Under the pieces are notes generated by a model. That model saw only the letters and a list, made by a program, of their open reading frames with translations, searched no databases and was not told the origin of the DNA. Shown one piece after another: positions 9,690 to 20,839 of a DNA stretch of 64,000 nt (the stretch's first letter is position 1; every line of letters begins with the position of its first letter). Source of the stretch: Gautieria morchelliformis (Eukaryota; Basidiomycota; Agaricomycetes; Gomphales; Gomphaceae). The stretch spans positions 186,001 through 250,000 of the forward strand of contig WHVA01000018.1 in NCBI GenBank assembly GCA_015179125.1. The letters run 5' to 3'. The translations under genes were made by a program, and so were the position numbers.

Positions 9690-10818
9690 ATGTGCTGACC
9701 ATGCGCTGTCAGTGCAGGCGTGTGGTGGTACCCGGTGCTGTCAGCACAGGCATTTGCTGGTAGCTGGTGCTGTCAGTGCCTGGTGCACTGGTGAGCGCCA
9801 CTGGCAGCGCACGCTTGCGCTGGTACCCAGCAACGTCAGCGCCTGGTGCGCTGGTAAGATAGAAGTCACTTAAATGTGACACCTTTTTGTAAGCAGGTGC
9901 CTATGTCACATGATGCCCCAAATCTTCGATTTGGTGAAAAAAAAAAATCCTTAGTTGAGACAGCATTTTGGTGAACCAGACTACATAGACTCTCTTTTTA
10001 TAGTGCCTTTCCAAACTAGGATATAATTTTTGGAAGTGAAATATGATAGCTGTGGAACACCATGCAATAATATAATCTCTAAGCAATGAAAGCTGTCCAG
10101 AAGCAGCATCACCTCCTTCAGCTGCAAGTTAAGTGTGCTCCTTAATGTAAAGTATGTACTCATCATCTGAATCCTCTGAATCATCTGCAACTGTGATGGT
10201 GGCCTTCGCAGCCTTCGGTGGCCTTGGACATGCAGATTTGGGATTGTGGAGTCAAGGGGCCTTCTTTTTAGATTTTCGTCCCATGTCCATGGCTCAGACT
10301 GTTCAAATATACTGTTAGGATGGGTAGGAAGGGCCTTGGAGTGGCAGCGCAATGTTGTTCCTTTGAGCCACAGCTGACAAATAAGTCATGTGACCCAGCA
10401 CATGACTGCCGAATTCTGGTGGTCCAAATACTGACATTTCGTAGAATCACTCTAGGACATCAAAAGAATATTTGGAATTTGTCTTGTGTCACACTTTGAA
10501 CCATATATCTCCTCCAATAATATAGATATTTCCCAAGTCTCTCCTAGAATTTGTAGCTATGCATAACCCAAGGAGAATCTAGGGAGAAGTTTGGCAAAAA
10601 AACACTGCCTTCCAGCTTTATTGACCTCACCGTCGGATGGTCCTGAGCTTATGTAAAGGTGCCACATTTAAACAGCTTCTATCTTACCTGGCGCTGTCAG
10701 CACAGGCGTTCGCTGGTACCTGGCACTGTCGACGCCTGGTGCGCTGGTGCTGGTTGCTGTCAGCGCACACGTGCAGTGGTACCCGGTGCTGTCAGCGCCC
10801 AGTGTGCTGGTACCTGGC
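9690..10818. repeat. Inverted minisatellite pair enclosing an AT-rich core; target of gypsy A2
   Basis: Two GC-rich arrays (about 9690-9865 and 10680-10818) are built from degenerate units of about 30 bp such as TACCCGGTGCTGTCAGCGC. They face each other: GGTAAGATAGAAG with TTAAATGTGACACCTTT on the left recurs in reverse complement at 10655-10690 on the right. The whole may be a DNA transposon with repeat-filled ends. The core has a decayed acidic minus-strand reading (DDSEDSDDEY) that I do not recognise. Gypsy A2 cut the right array; it resumes at 20813 (CTGGCGCTATCAGCAC). Confidence 0.6.
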
Positions 10819-11026
10819 TGTAAGGATGTCGATCTTAGAACCTTGTATCCCCAGAGCACAACAGAACTTGACCAAAGTGTGGTATTCTGAATGCTACGTA
10901 GTGACAGGTGGGAGTAAGATGCGATGGGAACCGCTGGCCGGTTCCCACGCATACACTATACAGTGGGTCCCTAAGGGGCCCAGTGGGATTATGTAATAAC
11001 TGGTATACATACATGGGTTATTTACA
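10819..11026 (-). repeat. 3' LTR of gypsy A2 (208 bp)
   Basis: On the minus strand it reads TGTAAATAACCC ... CATCCTTACA and is colinear with the A1 LTR at 3332-3544. The polypurine tract lies at 11027-11038 (plus strand CCCTCCCCCTCT). Confidence 0.9.
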
Positions 11027-11049
11027 CCCTCCCCCTCTATAGACAACTG

Positions 11050-13010
11050 TAGGCAACTTCAGGACTCATAGAGGTCATCTATGATGGCATCCTCTAGTGA
11101 TTCCAATACGATGATGTCATCGTATGGGGCCGGTGGAGCACGCAACTCCGCCAGGGGTGGTTGGGTGTGGTGGTTCTACCTCACCACTGGCGGGGGCTTC
11201 CACTTGGTCGGTGAGGCCGGTGTCCTCGCGGAGTATGGCCTCGATGGCCAGATCATCAGCCTGGGGAGGAGGCTGGATGCTCGCCAGCTCTTGATCAAGC
11301 TGAGCATGAGTGAGCGGTAGTGGCACCATGCATGGCCCTTATGTGGCTGGTCTCGAGGATCTTTTGTTGACCCTCCCATGCGGGGGCACTGAATGCCACG
11401 CCAGTGAGACTGCGTTGAACATAATGTTCAATGCGAGCCACTCATTCACAAGTGATGCTGGCGTAGCGGGCCTGCCCCCATGCGATCTCGGTGAGCGGGA
11501 TGTTGGAGCCAGCTCAGCATCCTATGGGATAGGGACCCATGATGGACAACCGCAGGCTGGTGCTCTGCGGCGTCAGGCATTCCCTGGCATCAATGAGGCT
11601 CGACCATTGGTTGGTCGAGCCGAACCGGTCAAGCCGAACAAGTCGAGGAGTCTCGACTTGAGAGGTGATGCGACCCCCTTGACTTGGGGCGTGAGGGCCT
11701 TCAAATGCATCCAGACATCCATGTCTTTGAGGTTGAGGGTTCTTGTTGTGGATGGCAGAGGAATTCCTTCGGGGTTGTGTATCCAACTCTTCAGGATGGC
11801 TGCGATGTCAAGCGGGGTGCCGCTCACTATCACGAAGCAATCCCGTTTGGGATTGCGAGCGCGTTGCCCACACTCGATGCGCTTGAACATGCCAATCATC
11901 TCGTGTGTGCGCAGGAACTGCGGCCTGTCCTTCACGCGCGCTAGGAGCTCGATGAAGCATGCGTCATCGAGCAGGCAGACGTCGTACCATTAAGTATGCT
12001 GTTGCTGTGCCTTTCCTACTGGTCGTGGTAGGCAGCCTGTCTTGGAGATCAGCGGGTCTCCGAGTGGTATGATCACTCCCTCCCCCGGGTAGGGAGGGTG
12101 AACTGTCCCCACTGGTGGCGGCAGGTCCACATGAGGCCCGATGTACTGGGCCTCAACCAACACCACCTGCCATTGTAGGGCAGGGTCATTGATTGTGTGT
12201 GACGGTGACACCACCAGGTATGCGCTGATTGTGCTTTCCCTTGCAATGGCTAGGCCATTGACCGTGTTGGGGGTGCCGCGTAATTTCTTGCACTGCTTTT
12301 TAGGCTGCTGAGCCATATGCTGAGCCCTGCGGCTCGTACGTCTTCCAGATGGAGGAGTTGGACTCCCATCCATCCAGGACACTGTACGCTGTGTTGGACG
12401 GCATGCTCTGCCCCTCTGTTGATGTCGGGGGGGGAGCCGATTATCAGGAAGTCAGTCCCGAGGCTGCACGCGCTGGCAAGGGTGCCGTCACCTGAGGTGA
12501 TGACTGGCCAGCCACTGGGTCTGTGGCTGGGTCATGGCGCAGCCTTTTTGAGGCTACATGTGTGAGCTGGAGCGCCTTCAGCTGCTCCTCGAGCTCTTTT
12601 ACTTTGGCGCGGTCGACTTCAAGCCCATCGTCACGGTCTTCGACCGCATGTTCTAAGTCCTTGACCTCTTTTTTGAGGTCATGGATGTCCCACAGGGGCT
12701 CCACTCGCGTGACGCACGATGCCCCTTGGGAGCCATCCCCAGGCCGCGTCGACGGCATCACCGATGTCTTCATCCTTCAGCTTCACCTTGTGGATGCCAG
12801 TCGTTGCCCATAGGTGCGCGGCTTAAGCCACGCAGGTATCACAGTCATCCAGGTGGACGATTGCCAGAGCGTCTTCCCATCCTACGATCATCCAGTGTTC
12901 CTGATCCACTGGAGCTCATAGGATGTTGGTGACCCCTTGTCTCGGGGCTGTTGGGCGTGTCTCAGACGTTGACAGATCAACGTCCATCCCATCTTTCGAT
13001 GGCATCATCT
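11050..13010 (-). pseudogene. Extra ORF after pol, copy A2 (decayed)
   Basis: This is the homologue of the A1 ORF at 664-3295, in the same place between chromodomain and 3' LTR. Recognisable pieces on the minus strand are KMMPSKDGMDVD (about 12990), DQEHWMIVG (about 12890), DEDIGDAVDAAWGWLP, the uninterrupted join DLKKEVKDLEHAVEDRDD that shows A2 lacks the A1 insertion, NTVNGLAIARESTISAYL (12240), YPGEGVIIPLGDP (12070), RNPKRDCFVIVSGTPLDI (11850) and PLTHAQLDQELA (11310). Several frameshifts and stops are present. Its main value is as the reference that defines the ORF and the A1 insertion. Confidence 0.78.
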
Positions 13011-13149
13011 TTGTGGGGAGATGATGCTGGTGGTGGTTTCTTCCAAGAAGCGATGCTCCTTGGAAAGATCCGAGGTGAAAATTTAACCGCGCCAAGGCCA
13101 GCACATCACGTGGTGTGCACATGATTGATGCGTCTATCGGTGCTTGGGG

Positions 13150-14990
13150 AGGTCGCGTGGCTTGCCCACCCCCCGGAGCTCTAGATAGCTATCTAGAGCT
13201 TCAAGATCCTTGCAATGACATGGGCTCCCATGTCATGTCGCCTAGGGTCCAGCGGACCTGGAACTCCAGGTCCGTAGAGTTTATCCATTGATGTGAAATA
13301 ATCACGTTGACGAGCCACTCTTCTGTTGGGTGCATTTATGCTCCTGCACCAAAATCAAGCCAAATAGATTCCACCATTCGGATTTCTTTTGATTTTTGAC
13401 TTGAAACCATGCTGACATGCATTCTATGATTTGTCAAATTTTTCTTTGATTTTTCAAAGCTGTATTTCTACTTCTTGTCATGTTCTGTCCAACCAACCCT
13501 TTGTGGGTGGTTGTGTACAAGTTTCCTTTTTGAGCTGCGGCTGTTCACTACCGTGCTACGTTCTATGGGTGCTTAGCATGGCACACTGTGGCCTCACGGG
13601 CACTAAAGCGCTGGTGAGTAGTACATGTGCATGAGACACATTTCCCCCCTCTCTTAGTGACAACTAAATTCACTGAGAGAGGCAAGTAAATTAGTCTTGT
13701 TTCTTTTCGATTTGTTGACCTAGAAATACTGTAGTGAATTAATTTCTAGGTAGTGTATAATATATTTACAGTGACAACTAAATTCACTGAGAGAGTGAAT
13801 CAATTTCTAGTCTTCTTTTGAGCACCAAGTCCGTCCTACTGCCTATAATTCCTGGCCTCTACATCCTCATCATCATTTTCTCCAAAGTCATAGAATGACT
13901 TGGCCTCACGATGAGGGAACAATTCGTCATTGTCAGCCTCGTATCGTCGTACGAGGCCTGAATGGAAGACCAGTGATATATGACAGCTTTTCAGCTTGCT
14001 GGGGAGTTCAAGGGTCACCGTCGAGGCGTCATTATGTGCCTCAACAATGCAGTATGGTCCATGTACCGTGGAACTAGTTTTCTGGCTCTTCCTTTCAGTA
14101 GAGTCAGGTTTTGTGTTTCAGAGGTAGACGCGGTCGTTGGCCACGTACCTGTCGCTCGCCATAGGTTTCTTGTTCGCATGAAACATTTGCATCACCCGAT
14201 GCTCAATGATTGCATCGTGTGCCACCATCAGGTTACATCTGGCCTGATGTGCGAACCGGGCTACCCCTTTAAACGGGGTGTCCACAGCTATGGGGAGGTC
14301 TATCCACGGCATATAGCTGTGGGTCAGCTCGTGCGAACCCTGTGGTTGCGCTGACATTGCTGTTGAGGGCAAGCTCAACCATTGGGCATTTCAATGCCCA
14401 ATCCTTCTGATCATCCCTGACTACCGCGCACAATATCTGTCCGATCGAGCAGTTTGCGCGCTCAGTCGCTCCATCCATTTGGGGATGGAAGGCAGTCGAC
14501 ATGAGGAGCTTAGTCCCCATGAGTCGCTGTAGTTCATGCCAGAAGATAGACGTGAGTTCGAGTCTCTATCTGAGATGACGGAGTCTGGGACTCCATGGAG
14601 CCGGATGATTTCTTTTAGAAACAGCCAGGCTACTCCCTTGGCTGACACGCTCGTCGTTGTTGGGACGAGGTGGACGTGCGACGTTAGTCGGTCGATGACC
14701 ACCATCAGGTAGTCACAGTCATTTAATTTGGGCAGGGGCCCCATGAGGTCGATGCCAATCGACTGCCATGGCCTATCGGCAATGGGTAGGCTGTGTAGTA
14801 AACCCTTGTGCCGTTGTGGCCCAGTGTTCGTCATCTGGCACTTCGCGCATGATGTGCAGAATGACTTGATGTCTGGGCTCATGCCCGGCCACCAGTATGA
14901 CTTTTACCCTAGTTTGATGTCTTCAGATAGCCGTAGTGACCGACTATCTGGTGTGCTCAATCGATGATCATTTCAATCAGCCTCCTTCCC
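13150..14990 (-). pseudogene. Gypsy A2 integrase and chromodomain
   Basis: The minus strand shows the integrase zinc region end (FCTSCAKCQM), the catalytic core with IGIDLMGPLP (first Asp), VISDRDS (second Asp) and DGATERAN (Glu), then the C-terminal part ANDRVYL and CHISLVFHSGLVRRYEADN, then the chromodomain (about 13200-13320 and 13870-13900). A frameshift lies just after SDRDS. The chromodomain is split by the 540-bp solo LTR at 13324-13863. The catalytic triad residues are all present, unlike in family C. Confidence 0.88.
13324..13863 (+). repeat. Solo LTR, family D copy 2, TSD TCYTC
   Basis: It starts TGTTGGGTGCATTTATG and ends GGCCTCTACA. The flanks are TCTTC (13319-13323) and TCCTC (13864-13868), a 5-bp duplication with one transition. 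The uninterrupted A1 chromodomain confirms the empty site. It aligns in reverse with 5740-6228. Confidence 0.85.
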
Positions 14991-15075
14991 CCCTGAAGAA
15001 CAGATCGGGGGACGGCGATGACATCTCTTTTGAGATGATTCTTTGTCCAGGTCAGCCTGTCCCAGATACCGAATC

Positions 15076-15766
15076 TCAGGTGTGCATCCGGATGCTCCAT
15101 GGTCTTTGAGAACATGGGGTCCTTATGGTATGCATTCGCAAGACCTTGGCCAGGTCTACGCCCTGTTCAATGCTCGGGCACAGAGGTGCGTCGTCATTGC
15201 CTGCAGCGATGACTTGGACATCATTGTCATCGTCGTCGCGTGATGTGATGCCGTTCGTGGGCTTTTGTGAGCCCTCATTTAATGCAGCAGATTCCAATAT
15301 CTGCGCCTCTGTCTTCTCTGCGAGGCGGTTAGACTGTCTCATCGCCACTGTTCGTAGCTCGATATACCAGTCAGTGGGCAGTAGCTCACCTTCCGGGTGT
15401 AAGCGCACATCTGCATTTATGAAGACGTGGCCCCGGTGACTGTCATCACTCATGTCGCTCTCGTAGTAGCGCGACAGGCAGTCTGCTACCTTGTTCTCTA
15501 CACTGTCAATGTGAACGGTGTTGAAGTTGAAGCAGGATAGGAATTCCCACCATCTGACCTGGTGGTCAGATAGGCTCTTCTGGGTCTCGAGGTATTCGAG
15601 CCCTTTGTGATCTGTGACAAGGGTGAATCTTTGTCCCAGCAGTTTATCCTCCCATTTCATGAGAGCCTTGAGCACCGCAATTGTCTCGTGCTCATGAGTC
15701 GGGTAGTGTTGCTGAGCAACACTGACCTTCTTTGACAAGAAGCTGGCTGGCCAATAGGTTTTCTCT
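15076..15766 (-). pseudogene. Gypsy A2 RNase H region, 3' part
   Basis: The frame includes FLSKKVSVAQQHYPTHEHET, LVTDHKGLEYL, DHQVRWWEFLSCFNF and VADCLSRYYESD, the usual RNase H and tether region of gypsy pol. It is separated from the upstream half (ending GQGPNWK at about 16575) by the 805-bp insertion. The downstream end, up to the integrase zinc finger, is decayed. Confidence 0.88.
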
Positions 15767-16571
15767 TGTTAGTTGTGGTGTCGCAAATAGCTAGTAGAAA
15801 TATGATTCAAACTCGTAATAGGAGTAAAATCGAGAAGTGGTTGAGAAAGTAGGGTGTTTGCATATATAACAGTGTATATGCATCTTACAACAGTGCTGAC
15901 TGAAGCTAGTAGCTAAAAGCGCAATAGAAGTGAGTGAGTAACTGTTTCACTGTTGAATGTAGTGTACAAAGTCGAGTATTTAACTATCAAGAAAAGACCT
16001 TGGTGTTCTTGGTGTGTTACAAGATGAGAACAAAAGAGATGTTGTATGGGGTAACTGGCATAGGTTTGAGCATTAGGGGTTAGGTAATTGTGCGTGTGAT
16101 GTGGTGAGTTGTGAACTATATTAGTGAATGGGGATGCGGGGTGAGAGAGAATAAGGAAAAGGTCGAGACACATGCAGGGTCATCGCGTCCCTTGATTGGA
16201 TCACGTGCACATGTGACCTGTAACATGTGGGATAGGACTTGGCTCAACTTGGCTCCACAATGCTGTGATGATATTAGTGGCTTTGTGATGTTTGTATATG
16301 TGCTTGGTGGGCTTGGTAGTGCGTGTGTGGATGATGAGATGTGTTTGTGACTGATTTGTGACAGTTAAGCGCTGGGGGGCAACAGTGTATATGCTGGATG
16401 TCACAGTGTGACAGTGTGATGTGCAAGTCGTAACATGTGTGTGATTTGCAACATCCAAATAAGGAAAGCGGCCCATAGTGGTCCATAGAGTTGAGATGAT
16501 GTTTTCGTAGTTATCAGCGCGTTAGAGTGATGAATGTTGGGTGGCATAGCTTTAGTTGTGTATTCATAACA
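15767..16571. mobile_element. 805-bp TG..CA insertion (probable solo LTR) in A2 RNase H
   Basis: The segment starts TGTTAGTTGTGG and ends ATTCATAACA, so the termini TGTTA/TAACA are inverted. Removing it nearly joins the codons for PNWK to TYWPASF, a standard RNase H reading. TTTTC occurs on both sides (15759-15763 and 16572-16576), but the left copy is three bases away from the TG end, so the duplication is imperfect. There is no coding potential. Confidence 0.65.
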
Positions 16572-17832
16572 TTTTCCAGTTGGGGCCTTGGCCGTAGACC
16601 ACACCGACACCAGCTTTTGACCTGTCGGTGATAACCCAGATTGGTTCTGGGCACCATGCATTAATTGGATGCAGGATCAGGGCCTTACAGGCCAACACCT
16701 TAATGCTTTGCAAGCATTTGTCTAGTAGTGGAGTCCATTCAAATGGACGGTTGTTACGCACACAGCCCGATAACAGGGTCATGTATGTGCTAACATCTGG
16801 CATGTAATGTGCCAGGTATTGTACTAGCCTGAGGAAATGCTGGACATTGTTAAACATCCACGGCCTTTGCCACTTGCGAATGCGCTGCATCTTGTCCTTG
16901 TCGGTGTGTACACCTTGGCCATCGATGATGTGGCCGAGGCACTCCATTCAGATGGAATAGAGATCAACCTTTTTCTTGCTCAGAAAAAGGTGGTTCTTCC
17001 TCAGTCTGTCAAAGACAATGTAGAGGTGCGCCTTGTGCTCTTGTATCGAGAGCGAGAAAATGAATATATCATCCATGTACACATGGACGAAGCGACCTAT
17101 GCAGTCACGGAAAATGGCTGTCATCAGCCATTGGAACGTCGATGGGGCGTTGCAGTCTCCCATCTGTATCACCTGGCTCCTGAATGTGCCAAGGATTGTG
17201 GCAAAGGCAGTCTTTGCTACGTGATCTGGATGAATCTGGATCTGCTTGTATGCTTCAGTCATATCAAGTTTCGTGCAATACCGACAGCGAGCCATGTCGT
17301 TACGGATGATATCCTGATCTGGGAAGGGTGTAATGTCCTTCACAGTGTTCTCGTTCTGCTGGCACAGATCGAAGACGGTTTGTAGTGTACCATTCTTCTT
17401 TGGCACACACAGCATGGGTACGGCCTGCTGTGCAACTGCCAGGATCCACCACTTTGCAGTGGTGTAGTGATCTATCTTCGCGGACAGTTCCTCTTGGAAA
17501 TGTTCGGGACACTTCGGTAGTCGATACCGCATGTGTTTGTTGGGATCGATGAGATTGATCTCATGGTTGATCTCCTGCATCGGCGGGAGATCTAATGAGA
17601 TTCCATTCACTAGGTCAGTAATTCTCTCCATCCATTCCTCGCAGAGGTGAGGGATGTCATCATCCATGGGGATGACGGTGGTGGTTGGCTTAGAAGCCAT
17701 TAGGCACTGTATGCGTCTATTAGGTCCCACGGCGCACGGGACCACCTTTCTTTTCCCTATCACTTTCACCATCAGGTGAGAGCACCTCTCCCTACAGTTG
17801 TAGGGGGAGCTCGAGGACGAGTCATTATGCAA
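16572..17832 (-). pseudogene. Gypsy A2 reverse transcriptase
   Basis: The minus-strand frame from 17832 holds the RT fingers and palm: HEINLIDPNKHMRYRLP, VPKKNGTLQTVFDL, TKLDMTEAYKQI, FRSQVIQMGDCNAPSTFQ and the catalytic VYMDDIFIFS. The thumb and start of RNase H follow in another frame (ECLGHIIDGQGVHTD, FEWTPLLDKCLQ, IWVITDRSKAGVGVV). A frameshift near 16947 separates them. The family resemblance to chromoviral gypsy RT is clear. Confidence 0.92.
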
Positions 17833-17847
17833 CTCATCCTCCTGGCT

Positions 17848-18474
17848 TCAATGAGCCGGGTTTGGCTTTGGTGCTGGGGTTATTCTGCTCACCCTTGGCC
17901 CCTTGCCTTCGTTCGTCGACTTGTGGTCATCAAACGATACGTTGCCCATAAGGATTATTTCGTTCCCCTTACGGATTGTCCCTGGGCTTGAGAAGTCCAG
18001 GGTGATGCCAAATCTCCTTAGGAACAGTGTCCCTAAGATCGCATCATAATATTCGACCTTCGCTACATCGAAATATTCATCATATAATTCACGACCAAAT
18101 TTAATGGTTGTGTTTGTTCCATAATTGATAGTGGAATGGCTGCCTATGCAGGCCAGCTGCAGCGCGATTGGCTGCTCCAGGGCAAATGTTTTCATCCCTG
18201 TGGCTCACGTGAATTCAGGGGAAAGTAGTACCCCTTCACTCCCGCTATCTAGCAGGCAGTGGGCTTTTATGCCATTTATTTCCCAGTACCCCGAGAGGGT
18301 ACGGTTTTCACTGCGTGGGCGCATTGGCCATGTCCCGTGTTTGCTTTGGTGGTGATACACCGGCTTGGCCGCCTTGTCTGGCGTAACCGACGTGCATGCC
18401 ACCATGACTTTTTTGGCGGTGTCATCTTCCAGTGCGATCCTGATCACACTGGATCCGTAGGCGGTGTCTTCCAC
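17848..18474 (-). pseudogene. Gypsy A2 aspartic protease region
   Basis: The minus strand reads INGIKAHCLLDSGSEGVLL, with the catalytic DSG motif of retroviral-type aspartic proteases. It continues in a second frame (ALQLACIGSHSTINYG, then YYDAILGTLFLRRFGI), the flap and C-terminal hydrophobic part. One frameshift is present near 18200. The protease would cut the polyprotein into gag and pol parts. Confidence 0.85.
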
Positions 18475-18639
18475 CTCTTCGTCCCATTCATAGTACTAGG
18501 ACGGTTCAGGATCCCACTCTTCAGCGGGTGCATCTCCGTTGTCCGGAGATTCGTTGGGTTGGGGATCACCCTCCCCCTCTTCATCAATCTGTTGAAGAGA
18601 ATTTTGTCCAAGATCTGCCTCCAGATCCTCATTCTCGTC

Positions 18640-19904
18640 GTCGTGCCTCACGGCCGCTGTCCATATACCGGATCTACGCCAGGGGCACTCTGCTTTTTTG
18701 TGGCCCAGTTGGCCACATTCAAAGCATGTAGTGCTGCTTTGGCCACTTCTGGGTCGATCATTAGGTCGACCTGACGCTTTCAGCAGCGGGGCTGGTCACA
18801 GTGACAACCCTGACACTTGAGGCTGTTTGGATTCAGGCAGGCGTTGGAGCAGGGGGATCTGGAGACCGGAGAAGAGCCTGCGGGTCGCAGCTGGGCCCTG
18901 GTGAGAGGCAGGAAGGGATGATGATATAATCTATGTGACAGTGACTAGCTACAGGTGCCCGGCTCTACGGCTCTCTCCGCTGTACCAAGCCCTCCTCCCC
19001 GGCCTCTGGCCTACTCCGCTACCCCAGGAGCTCCCGCTCCAGCGTCCAGCTTGGGCTGGGTGTGGGGGCAGCGGTCGCTGTGATGCTCCACTCCTTGGGA
19101 ACAGGCTAGGCCTGGTCAGGCCTGTCTGTGTCACCAGCTTGCTCCCTGAAAGCCGGGCAGCGCTTGCACTGCTGTGCTTTCTGCAGGGTGCATCCCCATA
19201 TTGTATCGGGATGCCTCCTCGATCATTCAGGCCATCTCAAAGAGCTGCTGTATCGAGCTGCTCTCGGCGTTATAGCCCTTTTTGAGGACCTCGGTGCACA
19301 GCGTCTCAAGCAGTGCCGACACGAACCGTCTCCAGAACATGTAGTCATCTGGCGGCTGTATCATATGTGCCACGTACTTCGTGAGCTTGTTCAGCACCTC
19401 CTGAACGGTTTTCGTGCCCTGCATGACCGTGTTGAATTTATTCGATGCATGGTGGTACGTCAGTGTGTGCAGGAACCTTTTTTGAACTCCCTGCATCACT
19501 GTTTCCAGGGTCCAACTGCAGACCGGGCGGTCGAAAGGTTCTACGTTTCAAAGGAAGCACTCCTGGGCCTCGCCGATCAGGCAAGTGTCCATGTAACCGA
19601 TCTGCATGTCTATGCTGGTTGGCCCCAGGAGGCAGTTCATTTTTAGCCATCGTAAGATGGCTGCAACGAAGATTTCAAACTCTTTGAGGTCAGATCCCCT
19701 GGCGCCTGGCTCGGGGTGAGCCAGCTTCATGCCAGCTTTTGCAAGCACAGACTTCTCTGGGTCTGTGTTGGCAGTGTCTGCTAACGCCATGCAGATCATC
19801 CATGTGATCCCATCGTATGGCTCCAGTGGTACAACGTCAGCCTGATCCGGTATGCCCTTGCCCTCTGTTGGGGCCATGGATCGTTCGTGTGGCTGTGATG
19901 CCAT
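18640..19904 (-). pseudogene. Gypsy A2 gag with CCHC zinc knuckle
   Basis: The frame starts at MASQPHERSMAPTEGKG (19904) and continues LEPYDGITWMICMALAD, LKEFEIFVAAILRWLKMNC and VMQGTKTVQEVLNKLTKYV, then RRFVSALLETLCTEVLKKG (19320). This is the retrotransposon gag (capsid-like) domain. Near 18700 a CCHC knuckle (CFECGQLGHKKAEC) would bind RNA. Frameshifts near 19500 and between 19227 and 18730 break it. The stretch upstream to the LTR (19905-20262) is a leader without recognised coding content. Confidence 0.87.
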
Positions 19905-20261
19905 GTGGGGCAGGCTGTTGTATGCCCTGATGGGCCCCGGGCCTGGGTCAGGCTTGGGATTGGGAGCATTTTATGCTCTCGGGTCTGGGGGCATTTTGTG
20001 CCTGGTGTCCCCCATCAGCCCCGCGTTGCGGATCCGCAGCCTGCTGTTGTAGGCTGCATGTGCTTGTCTTGCGTCCGGCTCGCGTATCCCGAAAGACATC
20101 CTGACTCTCTGCGTGACCCGCACCAAGAATCTCACTCGGCCAGATAATGTTTTCAGCACACCATCACTACACGACCTCTTCACACAATGCAGCACCTTCC
20201 CTGATCTACAGCCCCCTTTCACTGACCATTTCCCCATCTCCAGCACTATTGACATATCTGT

Positions 20262-20812
20262 ACCTAAAGTGGATGAATGCTACGTAGTGACAGGTGGGAG
20301 TAAGATGCGATGGGAACCGCTGGCACTGCAGGCATAGAAAGGTTTTCTTGCCTGAAAAACTGTTCAAAAAACTGTAAAGATTTTCCAAATATTTTTAGTG
20401 TTTTTTATGTAAAAAAACTATAATAAAATTTTGTGTTTTTATTAGAATTTGTTGAGCAAGAAAATTGTGAAAAAAATCAAACTTTTTTGCAGAGTTTTTT
20501 ATGGGTTTCTTTGTCTTTTCACAAAGAAACTTATAAAAACACATAAAAAACCCTGCAAAAAACTTTAAACTTTTTTACAATTTTCTTGCTCAACAAATTC
20601 TAACAAAAACACAAAATTTTGTTAAAGTTTTTTTACATTAAAAACACTGAAAATTTTTGGAATATCTTTACAGTTTTTTGAACAGTTTTTCAGACCAGAA
20701 AAATTTTATATGCCTCCAGTGTGGCCGGTTCCCACGCATAAATTATACAGTGGGTCCCTAAGGGGCCACTGGGATTATGTAATAACTAGTATACATACAC
20801 GGGTTATTTACA
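20262..20812 (-). repeat. 5' LTR of gypsy A2, truncated and carrying a CACTG element
   Basis: On the minus strand it begins TGTAAATAACCCG at 20812 and follows the left LTR as far as GCATTCATCC (about 20270), after which similarity fades. About 60 bp of the LTR 3' end, and with it a readable primer-binding site, cannot be recognised. The 399-bp element at 20324-20722 is inserted in it. Confidence 0.8.
20324..20722. mobile_element. CACTG-ended foldback element (CACTA/EnSpm-type MITE), TSD TGG
   Basis: The ends are CACTGCAGGCATAG on the left and the reverse complement of CACTGGAGGCATAT on the right. They are flanked by identical TGG at 20321-20323 and 20723-20725. The interior is an almost perfect AT-rich palindrome: AACTGTTCAAAAAACTGTAA on the left is mirrored on the right, and the arms meet near 20525. 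CACTR termini with a 3-bp TSD fit CACTA/EnSpm transposons. There is no coding capacity. The intact LTR sequence on both sides proves the empty site. Confidence 0.88.
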
Positions 20813-20839
20813 CTGGCGCTATCAGCACAGGCGTTTGGC

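Larger units (their letters stand above)
10819..20812 (-). mobile_element. Gypsy A2: near-complete chromodomain Ty3/gypsy element, TSD CTGGC
   Basis: The outer borders are TGTAAGG at 10819 and TTTACA at 20812, flanked by identical CTGGC at 10814-10818 and 20813-20817. On the minus strand the order is 5' LTR, gag with CCHC knuckle, protease, reverse transcriptase, RNase H, integrase, chromodomain, extra ORF, polypurine tract, 3' LTR. Many frameshifts and stops make it inactive. Later insertions inside it are a 399-bp CACTG element in the 5' LTR, an 805-bp TG..CA element in RNase H and a 540-bp solo LTR in the chromodomain. Without these it would be about 8.2 kb. Confidence 0.93.

Noticed and set aside
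10637..10996. A 119-codon plus-strand frame running from the minisatellite into the A2 LTR
   Set aside because: It crosses the retrotransposon insertion border, so it cannot be an old gene.
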